NCBI GenBank assembly: GCA_017543005.1
Contig: JAFWEA010000055.1
Location: 1-8,964, forward strand
Length of the DNA: 8,964 nt
From: Solobacterium sp.
Lineage (GTDB): Bacteria > Bacillota_I > Bacilli_A > Erysipelotrichales > Erysipelotrichaceae
Direction: 5' to 3'
The notes beneath the pieces are model-generated. The model was not told where the DNA came from and did not search any database. It was given only the letters and a program-made list of their open reading frames with translations. This document shows positions 1 through 4,970 of the stretch, in pieces (within the stretch, counting starts at the first letter, position 1; the number at the start of each line of letters is the position of its first letter). A program made the position numbers and the translations under genes.

Positions 1-498
1 AACACGGTTGCCAGCTTCATCCACATTGCCCGTCAGGGGCTGATGGATCATTATGCCATCCAGAGAATCGTGCCCGGCAAGTGGGTGGATGTGTCCTATT
101 CCGGCTTCGGGAAGGAAGGGGCCCGGTATCTGATCCCGGGTGAGTTTGCCCTGCACCCGGAGATCGAACCGCTGGATTCGCATCCGGGCTGTGTCTGCAT
201 GGGCGGCTATGGCAGCCACGGGCTGGCCGGCGGTGAGTTCTTCTTCCCGCTGAAGGACTGTCCGGAACACAAGGGCATCTATCCGGTCTTCGGCAAGGTT
301 GTTGAAGGCATGGATGAGGTGCTGCGGATTGCGGCGACGGAAACCAGACTGCTGGAGGATTTCATCATCCCGGAGATGATCGTCTATGAACCGCTTGAGG
401 CCCAGGTCATTGACCATGTGGAACTGCAGCTGAACGGACAGGAGTATCCCGAACCGGTCAGGATGAGCGAAGACTGGACACCGCCGACCTGGCAGTGA
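1..498 (+). CDS. Cyclophilin-type peptidyl-prolyl cis-trans isomerase, 5' end missing
   Basis: The reading frame is open from the first base of the window, so the true start lies upstream; 165 residues are visible. The frame opens with NTVASFIHIARQG, the cyclophilin helix that precedes the catalytic strand. It continues with QRIVPG, GGEFFF and PVFGKVVEGMDEV, which match the family's FHRIVPGF, GSQFFI and VFGKVxEGM blocks. Cyclophilins catalyse proline isomerisation during folding, usually in the cytoplasm or at the cell surface. The catalytic arginine is kept (residue 22 of the visible part). However, the usual His before it is Gln, the MxQGGD segment after it is replaced by KWVDVSY, and the SQFF glutamine is Glu. 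Activity may therefore be reduced or altered. The visible 3' part ends with a roughly 45-residue tail beyond the core. The transporter gene follows after 11 bp, so the two are probably co-transcribed. The family call is firm; the activity is uncertain. Confidence 0.85.
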   Translation, partial: NTVASFIHIARQGLMDHYAIQRIVPGKWVDVSYSGFGKEGARYLIPGEFALHPEIEPLDSHPGCVCMGGYGSHGLAGGEFFFPLKDCPEHKGIYPVFGKVVEGMDEVLRIAATETRLLEDFIIPEMIVYEPLEAQVIDHVELQLNGQEYPEPVRMSEDWTPPTWQ

Positions 499-509
499 AA
501 GGCTGAGCC

Positions 510-1427
510 ATGATGTTTCTTCTCGCGGCGGCGGTCGGAATGCTGATGCCGCTGCAGACATGCATTAATACAAGACTGCGGAAACGGCTGGGTTCGCCGT
601 TTTCGGCTGCTTTTGTGTCGGTCCTGACCTCGATGCTGTTTATGGTCGGGGTGCTGCTGTTTACTGTCGGCCTGAAGCTGCCCTTTGACCGCTTGGCCGG
701 AGAGCCGAAGTGGATCTATATCGGCGGGCTGTGTGGGGTGACGGTCATGACCGGCAATATCTTGCTGTTTCCAAAACTGGGCGGAGTACAGACCGTCATC
801 TTTCCGATTCTCGGGCAGATTGTAACCGGCCTGCTCATTGACGCGTTCGGCCTGTTCCGGGGCAATGTGACCCCGCTGAGCGCAACCCGCCTGACCGGGG
901 CAGTGCTGGTGTTTGCCGGGGTTCTGACGGCATCCCTGAACCGTAATGACAGACAGAAGGGCGGGGCAGGCATTAACCTATACCGGCTGGCGGCGGTCAT
1001 GATCGGGGCCATCGGAACGACCCAAACATCCATCAACGGCTATTTCGGCAGGGTGACCGGCAATCCGTTTCAGACTGGGCTGGTGTCAAGCTTAATCTCC
1101 TTTATGACCATATGCGTGATCTTGGCCGGCATGCATTTATCCGGCCGGCAGAAACTCCGCATGAGTGATCTGAAGGGTGATCTGCGGCCATGGTGGATGT
1201 GGCTGGGCGGCATTCTCGGAGCGCTGTGCCTTTCGGCCAACACTCTCACACCGCCTCATATCGGCACCGGCATGACGGTCATCATGAATCTGCTCGGTTC
1301 GACTGCCATGGGCACACTGGTGGATCATTTCGGCTGGTTCAATACGGTCAGAAGACCGGTCAGTCTGCGCAAGGCAGCCGGCCTGCTTATTATGATCATC
1401 GGCGCCGGGCTGATCCGGCTGCTGTAA
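510..1427 (+). CDS. DMT-superfamily transporter of the YdcZ (DUF606) type, duplicated form
   Basis: This is a 305-residue, very hydrophobic protein with about ten predicted membrane segments and short polar loops. It is built of two similar halves, residues 1-145 and 156-305. The first half has LQTCIN followed by LGSPFSAAFVS; the second has TQTSIN followed by TGNPFQTGLVS, in equivalent places. Single YdcZ/DUF606 units are about 140-150 residues, so this is the tandem or fused form, with the charged loop NRNDRQKGG (145-152) joining the halves. The family belongs to the drug/metabolite transporter superfamily; its substrates are poorly defined and none can be named here. Two adjacent ATGs (510 and 513) are possible starts. 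The ribosome binding site is weak (AAAGG around 498-502), which fits translation coupled to the upstream isomerase gene. No clear terminator follows. Confidence 0.8.
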   Translation: MMFLLAAAVGMLMPLQTCINTRLRKRLGSPFSAAFVSVLTSMLFMVGVLLFTVGLKLPFDRLAGEPKWIYIGGLCGVTVMTGNILLFPKLGGVQTVIFPILGQIVTGLLIDAFGLFRGNVTPLSATRLTGAVLVFAGVLTASLNRNDRQKGGAGINLYRLAAVMIGAIGTTQTSINGYFGRVTGNPFQTGLVSSLISFMTICVILAGMHLSGRQKLRMSDLKGDLRPWWMWLGGILGALCLSANTLTPPHIGTGMTVIMNLLGSTAMGTLVDHFGWFNTVRRPVSLRKAAGLLIMIIGAGLIRLL

Positions 1428-1429
1428 AT

Positions 1430-1480
1430 AACATTTTGTAACTATAAGAAACTGTAAAAAACATTTTTGCTATAAGAGAA
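1430..1480. repeat. Imperfect tandem repeat upstream of the aldo/keto reductase gene
   Basis: AACATTTTG-TAA-CTATAAGAAA (1430-1451) is followed by AACATTTTTG-CTATAAGAGAA (1460-1480). The two units share both halves and differ by a TAA insertion and one or two base changes; their start-to-start spacing is 30 bp. They fill most of the AT-rich gap between the transporter stop and the reductase. They could be a duplicated promoter (each ends in CTATAAGA) or a pair of regulator sites on the same helix face. Nothing in the sequence decides between these. Confidence 0.6.
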
Positions 1481-1502
1481 TAAAAAAATTACCTGTTAAG
1501 AT
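1468..1502 (+). promoter_or_regulatory. Candidate extended -10 promoters for the aldo/keto reductase
   Basis: Two extended -10 elements are visible: TGCTATAAG at 1468-1476 and TGTTAAGAT at 1494-1502. Neither has a convincing -35 box at 16-18 bp, which is tolerable for extended -10 promoters. The first would start transcription near 1483, the second near 1509, just ahead of the AGGAGG ribosome binding site at 1513-1518. The region is AT-rich compared with the flanking genes. The call rests on motif reading only. Confidence 0.4.
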
Positions 1503-1526
1503 GAAGGCAGACAGGAGGTAACGATC

Positions 1527-2555
1527 ATGATCAGAAACTACACGCTGGGGCAGACCGGCATCACCGTTCCACAGAATGCCTTCGGAGTTCTGCCGCTGCA
1601 GCGTACCGATATGGAAACAGCCGTTAAAATCCTGCGGAAGGCCTATGACGGCGGCATGCGTTTCTTTGATACCGCCAGAGCATATACCGACAGTGAAGAA
1701 AAAGTCGGGAAGGCCTTTGCCGGCATGCGGGACAAAGTGTTCATCGCTTCCAAAACCCACGCCCTGACTCCGGAAGAATTCTGGAAAGACCTGGAAACAT
1801 CGCTGGACAAACTGCAGACAGACTATATTGATCTGTATCAGTTCCATCAGGTCAATCAGTGCTGGCGGCCGGGAGACGGCAGCGGCATGTACGAGTGCAT
1901 GCTCGAGGCCAGGGAACAGGGCAAGATCCGGCATATCGGTGTGACAGCCCACAAGATCGAAGTGGCCTATGAATGTGTGGAATCCGGTCTGTATGAAACC
2001 ATGCAGTTCCCGTTCAGTTATCTGTCCGGAGAAAAAGAGATCCGATTGGTCAATATGTGCCACGAACATCACATGGGCTTTATCGGCATGAAGAGTCTGG
2101 CCGGCGGCCTGATCACGCATGCAGAAGCAGCCATGGCGTTTGCCCTGGAGCACGATGTCCTGCCGATCTGGGGCATTCAGCGGGAAGAAGAACTGGATGA
2201 ATGGCTGTCCTTCATGGATCATGGCGCAGTGATGACGGATGAAATCAGAGCCTTCATCGAAAAAGAGAAGCAGGAACTGGCCGGCGACTTCTGCCGTGGC
2301 TGCGGTTACTGCATGCCCTGCCCGATGGGTATCAAAATCAACACCTGTGCCCGCATGAGCCTGCTGCTGCGCCGGGCCCCGTCAGCGAAGTGGCTGAGTG
2401 AAGCCGGACAGGCGGAGATGGCCAAAATCGAGACCTGCATCCACTGTTACCAGTGTGCCGCGAAATGCCCGTATGAACTGGACACACCGGCACTGCTCGA
2501 AAAGAATCTGGCGGATTATCGCCGGGTGCTGGCCGGGGAAGTCAAAGTACAGTAA
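1527..2555 (+). CDS. Aldo/keto reductase with C-terminal 4Fe-4S ferredoxin domain
   Basis: This 342-residue protein has an N-terminal aldo/keto reductase barrel. The catalytic tetrad is visible: Asp48 (FFDTARAY), Tyr53 (AYTDSE), Lys76 (ASKTH) and His107 (YQFHQ). The C-terminal domain carries two cysteine clusters, CRGCGYCMPC (Cys256, 259, 262, 265) and CIHCYQCAAKCP (Cys304, 307, 310, 314). They are suited to bind iron-sulfur clusters. This architecture is a known family of iron-sulfur aldo/keto reductases common in anaerobes; substrates are mostly unassigned, and electrons may pass between a nicotinamide cofactor and ferredoxin-like partners. The start is fixed by AGGAGG at 1513-1518, eight bases before the ATG. 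The gene appears to be a single transcription unit, ending at a hairpin shared with the convergent neighbour. There is no signal peptide, so it is cytoplasmic. The exact reaction cannot be read from sequence. Confidence 0.93.
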   Translation: MIRNYTLGQTGITVPQNAFGVLPLQRTDMETAVKILRKAYDGGMRFFDTARAYTDSEEKVGKAFAGMRDKVFIASKTHALTPEEFWKDLETSLDKLQTDYIDLYQFHQVNQCWRPGDGSGMYECMLEAREQGKIRHIGVTAHKIEVAYECVESGLYETMQFPFSYLSGEKEIRLVNMCHEHHMGFIGMKSLAGGLITHAEAAMAFALEHDVLPIWGIQREEELDEWLSFMDHGAVMTDEIRAFIEKEKQELAGDFCRGCGYCMPCPMGIKINTCARMSLLLRRAPSAKWLSEAGQAEMAKIETCIHCYQCAAKCPYELDTPALLEKNLADYRRVLAGEVKVQ

Positions 2556-2583
2556 AAAAACGTCCTGCCGCAAGGCAGGGCGT
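2553..2583 (-). terminator. Intrinsic terminator between convergent genes
   Basis: A 10-bp stem (2560-2569 with 2574-2583, one G-U pair) closes a GCAA tetraloop at 2570-2573. Read on the minus strand it is followed by eight T's (complement of 2553-2560), a strong terminator 7 bp past the stop of the zinc-ribbon gene. Read on the plus strand only a weak TGCTGTTT follows, so it would terminate the aldo/keto reductase transcript less well. Confidence 0.85.
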
Positions 2584-2590
2584 TGCTGTT

Positions 2591-3220
2591 TCAGCGGATG
2601 ATTTCTCCCGTTTCGGAGAGCGAGACCTTACTGCCGCAGTAGGGACAGATATAGGACATACCGTAGGGAATGATCAGGGAAGAGCCGCAGTTGGGGCAGT
2701 GCACGCCTTTGGAAGGCCGCTTGCCGGTGGGATCGAAATCGGGGTTCATCAGGTTTTCTTCCCCCTCCAGGCGGGCATTGGTGACCGAACCGGGCACCAG
2801 GGCCGCCTGGGCATTCATGATCCGGATCGTAACCGTGGCCCCGACCGGGAATTTTGTCATATCCGTGGAATCGTTGTTTACGACAGCTTCCTTGATTACG
2901 CCGTGATCGAAATAGCGGATCACCAGGTCCAGCATTGGCCGGCCGTTGACCAGGATGGAAGCGTCTTCCCGGTAGCCGAAGATCTTGCCGGTATAGCTGA
3001 CGCCGCCGTCAAGAATCGCCTTGTCCTGTCTGGCCGGGGCTTCGATGGCATAGCGGATGACGCCGGGGATGCCGGCAAACATCACGAAGAACAAGAGACC
3101 AAAACCGAAGCGGCCCGGATTGCCTGCGCCCGGTTCAATCAGGACGGACATGATAAACACACCTGCGCCGATGATAATAAACAGCCAGTGGAAATACTTC
3201 ATGAATCTGCGGACATCCAT
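2591..3220 (-). CDS. Membrane-anchored protein with C-terminal zinc ribbon, function unknown
   Basis: The product is 209 residues. Two hydrophobic segments, about residues 11-29 and 38-57, form an N-terminal hairpin in the membrane. A polar beta-rich stretch follows (about 70-140), containing a repeating pattern of hydrophobic strands such as SILVNGRPMLDLVIRY and FPVGATVTIRI. This resembles the extracytoplasmic or SH3-like segments of DUF3592-type proteins, though that link is tentative. The C-terminus has a zinc ribbon: CPNC (Cys175, Cys178) and CPYC (Cys192, Cys195), 13 residues apart. A strong GGAGG (complement of 3229-3233) stands eight bases before the ATG and fixes the start over a second Met at residue 7. 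It is transcribed alone, divergent from the small acidic gene. I do not recognise a function; short zinc ribbons of this type often bind protein or nucleic acid. Confidence 0.85.
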   Translation of the reverse strand: MDVRRFMKYFHWLFIIIGAGVFIMSVLIEPGAGNPGRFGFGLLFFVMFAGIPGVIRYAIEAPARQDKAILDGGVSYTGKIFGYREDASILVNGRPMLDLVIRYFDHGVIKEAVVNNDSTDMTKFPVGATVTIRIMNAQAALVPGSVTNARLEGEENLMNPDFDPTGKRPSKGVHCPNCGSSLIIPYGMSYICPYCGSKVSLSETGEIIR

Positions 3221-3239
3221 AATCAGTTCCTCCGCGGTT

Positions 3240-3248
3240 ATTCTAGCA
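3240..3248 (-). promoter_or_regulatory. Candidate extended -10 promoter for the zinc-ribbon gene
   Basis: On the minus strand the sequence reads TGCTAGAAT, a five-of-six -10 box with the upstream TG. Transcription would begin near 3233, giving a leader of only about a dozen bases that contains the GGAGG. No good -35 box is seen. Confidence 0.45.
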
Positions 3249-3289
3249 CGTATCCCGGCAAACTAAATATGAATCCCTGACCGGCAAAG

Positions 3290-3298
3290 TGCTATACT
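3290..3298 (+). promoter_or_regulatory. Extended -10 promoter for the small acidic gene, probably leaderless
   Basis: TGCTATACT is a five-of-six -10 box with the extended TG. A poor ATGAAT lies 18 bp upstream (3269-3274). A start 6-7 bases downstream of the -10 falls at 3304-3306, on the ATG at 3305 itself. There is no Shine-Dalgarno sequence between the -10 and the ATG. Confidence 0.55.
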
Positions 3299-3304
3299 GA
3301 TCTC

Positions 3305-3562
3305 ATGGAAAAAGAAGAACTGCTGCCTTACCTCAACAAATTCATTACCGCCATCCTGCAGGACGATTCGGAACATTCCGGATATGTCGCTAACCCGGAT
3401 GATTTTAAGAACGGGGAAGAATGTAAAGTCCTGAAACTGCTTAACGGGATGATGGTTGACGAGATCCCCGTGGAACAGATCCGGGAGATTGTCCTGCCGA
3501 CCCGGGAGGATACCGTGGCCCTGCCGGTGATTGATCTCAAGGAAGGCTATCGCAATAATTAA
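3305..3562 (+). CDS. Small acidic protein of unknown function
   Basis: The product is 85 residues, rich in Asp and Glu, with no membrane segment, signal peptide or cysteine cluster (a single Cys at residue 40). An N-terminal amphipathic helix (EELLPYLNKFITAIL) is followed by a region likely to form strands, with VLKLLNGMMVDEIPVEQIREIVLP in the middle (split here only for reading; residues 41-64). The gene looks real because it has its own promoter, a strong terminator just after the stop and codon use like the neighbours. The ATG has no ribosome binding site, and the only other in-frame starts come near residue 49, so leaderless translation is the simplest reading. I do not recognise the family. 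It runs convergently into the lipase gene; only 3 bp separate the stop codons. Confidence 0.7.
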   Translation: MEKEELLPYLNKFITAILQDDSEHSGYVANPDDFKNGEECKVLKLLNGMMVDEIPVEQIREIVLPTREDTVALPVIDLKEGYRNN

Positions 3563-3565
3563 TTT

Positions 3566-4666
3566 TCAGAAAAACTCCTGCGGGAGTTTTTTTTCTGTGG
3601 CCCGGATCAGTTTCAGCAGTTCCAGATAGAACAGGCAGATCTCGTGCCGGCGCATCAGGCCGCCCTGCAGGAACATGTGATCGGCTTCAATGACTGGCAG
3701 GACATTCCAGATGCCTGGCCTGATATCACTGCCGTCCAGCGGCCTGGAAGGAGCACCGGAAGGGACAGATGCGGAGATCGTATTGACCAGGCCGTCATTG
3801 TCGCGCCAGGCATCATCAATGACATGACCGCCGGCGGTAGTGCCGGTGTAGGCACCGATCTGGGTGGAACGCATGACAAACAGCGGTTCCATCCCGCGCC
3901 GGGGCACACAGGTACCGTCAGCGCGGCGTTCGGTGGCCCGGCAAGGCACGGAATAGTAATACGTGTCCGGCAGGGTCGGAATCCTGTCATTCATGGCCAT
4001 GGCATTGTCGATATGCATGTCAAAGGCGGCGTAGTCACGCGGATCACGCTGGTCGGCCGCCGGTTTTGTGCCGCGGGCCATCATGGCCGCCATAGCCTTG
4101 CTCCAGCGGGGCACTTTGATGCTGTCGGGATCAAAGGACGGATCCTGAAAGAGATCATAGGCGGTTGTGCCGTTCATCGGAGCAGCCAGGGTGACAATCG
4201 TGTGAATGCGGGAAGCCATCCCGCCGGCAAACCGTGGTGAAAGGTCAGCCGCTTCCGTGACCGCTCTTTCTTCGGCACTGCCGTCAGCCATCAGGGCCGA
4301 AAACAGCCGGACCGTGGCGCCGCCGAACGAATGCCCCAGTAAAACCAGCCGGGTCTCTTCCTTCCATTCGGCCAGCAGCGGCCTGCCGGTAAAGTCTTTG
4401 CCGTAGCGGTCATGATGCATGAGCAGGCTGTGGGCTTTGCCGTAATCGGTGCGGGTACCAGCCAGCTGGGCATACAGCTCACAGGCCCGGTCCCAGGCAC
4501 TGCCGGAGGGGGCAACGGAAGCCGCATAACAGGCAAATTCCTGATCGCAGAGATAGGTCATCAGGTCACCGCCGCGCATGCCCCAGTAAGGCATTCTTTT
4601 GTAGGCCTTGTCATAACTGCCCCAGCCGGACAGGCCGTGCACGAAGACAAACTGCAGATCAGACAT
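3566..4666 (-). CDS. Triacylglycerol lipase of the Geobacillus/Staphylococcus family (I.5/I.6), without signal peptide
   Basis: This 366-residue alpha/beta hydrolase opens with FVFVHGLSGWG (oxyanion loop). WDRACELYAQL and DYGKAH follow, hallmarks of the zinc-containing lipases of Geobacillus and staphylococci. The nucleophile is Ser113 in GHSFGG. By comparison with the known Geobacillus L1 enzyme as I recall it (Ser113, Asp317, His358), the acid is Asp291 in NDGLVN and the base His330 in ADHMF. The zinc ligands also appear kept: Asp59, His79, His85 and Asp216. The calcium ligands after the catalytic His (Glu and Asp in L1) look replaced by Phe332 and Leu337. The start at 4666 is chosen because AAAGGAG stands seven bases upstream; an upstream in-frame ATG at 4732 has no such site and would add 22 residues that do not look like a signal peptide. 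It would therefore act inside the cell or leave by another route, hydrolysing ester lipids. The last nine residues are encoded by the neighbour's terminator. Confidence 0.9.
   Translation of the reverse strand: MSDLQFVFVHGLSGWGSYDKAYKRMPYWGMRGGDLMTYLCDQEFACYAASVAPSGSAWDRACELYAQLAGTRTDYGKAHSLLMHHDRYGKDFTGRPLLAEWKEETRLVLLGHSFGGATVRLFSALMADGSAEERAVTEAADLSPRFAGGMASRIHTIVTLAAPMNGTTAYDLFQDPSFDPDSIKVPRWSKAMAAMMARGTKPAADQRDPRDYAAFDMHIDNAMAMNDRIPTLPDTYYYSVPCRATERRADGTCVPRRGMEPLFVMRSTQIGAYTGTTAGGHVIDDAWRDNDGLVNTISASVPSGAPSRPLDGSDIRPGIWNVLPVIEADHMFLQGGLMRRHEICLFYLELLKLIRATEKKLPQEFF
3570..3594 (+). terminator. Intrinsic terminator of the small gene, inside the lipase 3' end
   Basis: A nine-base stem (3570-3578 with 3583-3591, core ACTCC/GGAGT) closes a TGCG loop, followed by a run of eight T's at 3587-3594. 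It begins 8 bases after the small gene's stop. Read on the minus strand the same hairpin is followed by five T's and lies directly before the lipase stop codon, so it may act in both directions. Confidence 0.85.
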
Positions 4667-4673
4667 AAGCAAA

Positions 4674-4680
4674 CTCCTTT
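4674..4680 (-). promoter_or_regulatory. Ribosome binding site deciding the lipase start
   Basis: The minus strand reads AAAGGAG, then TTTGCTT, then ATG at 4666. This is the only good Shine-Dalgarno site near the 5' end of the gene and supports the shorter protein beginning MSDLQF. A possible -10, TATAAA (complement of 4686-4691), lies just upstream, without a clear -35. Confidence 0.8.
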
Positions 4681-4742
4681 TATGGTTTATACATATCGGT
4701 AAACAACTATACGCTCTATTACAATGATACATGCCCTGTCCG

Positions 4743-4805
4743 AAAAAAACCCGGACAGTGATTCTGGGAAATAAAAACGGGAAAAGCCGATAAACATGCG
4801 GCTTT
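4743..4805 (-). other. Two hairpins in the divergent intergenic region
   Basis: AAAGCCG (4783-4789) pairs with CGGCTTT (4799-4805) around a 9-base loop. CCCGGA (4750-4755) pairs with TCTGGG (4763-4768) around a 7-base loop and is preceded by seven A's (4743-4749). Read on the minus strand, the second hairpin has one A-C mismatch and is followed by seven T's, like a weak terminator or attenuator facing the lipase gene. It could stop transcription coming backwards from the ribonucleotide reductase promoter, or lie in a long lipase leader. No known riboswitch is recognised. Confidence 0.4.
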
Positions 4806-4829
4806 GAAACGAAAGAAATTCAAGTGGCA

Positions 4830-4890
4830 TGATTTCCCGGATTTGTGCACAAAATAACTTGAAGTTTGCTCTTTTCAGACCCGGAAATCA
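4830..4890. repeat. Nested inverted repeats upstream of the ribonucleotide reductase promoter
   Basis: TGATTTCC (4830-4837) and GGAAATCA (4883-4890) form an 8-bp inverted pair 45 bp apart; a third copy of GGAAATC lies at 4922-4928. Between the pair are a perfect 12-bp palindrome, TTTGTGCACAAA (4842-4853), and an 11-bp palindrome, AACTTGAAGTT (4856-4866). These lie just upstream of the predicted -35 box at 4872. Sites of this size and symmetry suit dimeric winged-helix regulators such as MarR proteins; which protein binds is not shown. Confidence 0.55.
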
Positions 4891-4900
4891 GCGGTATCAT
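4872..4900 (+). promoter_or_regulatory. Candidate promoter of the class III ribonucleotide reductase operon
   Basis: TTTTCA (4872-4877, four of six) and TATCAT (4895-4900, five of six) are separated by 17 bp. Transcription would start near 4907, giving a 64-base leader with GGAGG at 4960-4964, six bases before the ATG. No NrdR-type box (ACACTATATATAGTGT-like pair) is seen nearby. Confidence 0.5.
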
Positions 4901-4916
4901 TCTGCTTGGAAGCAGA
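4901..4916. promoter_or_regulatory. Candidate operator: 16-bp palindrome at the predicted transcription start
   Basis: TCTGCTT-GG-AAGCAGA has perfect 7-bp arms with a 2-bp centre. It begins immediately after the -10 box and covers the predicted +1, where a bound repressor would block initiation. Its length suits a MarR-family dimer, and the first gene of the operon encodes such a domain. Binding by that protein is inference. Confidence 0.45.
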
Positions 4917-4970
4917 AAGTAGGAAATCCAACTATTTTAGCAGCGCCTAACGAATGACCGGAGGAAAGCT

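Noticed and set aside
1404..1427. GCCGG/CCGGC hairpin at the end of the transporter gene as a terminator
   Set aside because: Only a 5-bp stem within coding sequence and no T tract directly after it.
1470..2222. A 250-codon open frame on the minus strand opposite the aldo/keto reductase
   Set aside because: It is antisense to a gene with intact catalytic and iron-sulfur motifs, shows no domain, and would begin inside that gene.
4667..4732. Longer start for the lipase at 4732
   Set aside because: The extra 22 residues are neither a signal peptide nor conserved in the family, no ribosome binding site precedes them, and a strong one precedes the ATG at 4666.
4941..4957. GCCTAAC near the operon start, resembling an integron recombination core
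   Set aside because: A seven-base match with no partner core, no hairpin of attC type and no integrase in the window; most likely chance.
4667..4970. Riboswitch or NrdR box upstream of the ribonucleotide reductase operon
   Set aside because: No cobalamin, T-box or other known riboswitch core and no paired NrdR boxes could be found by reading; only short palindromes and hairpins are present.
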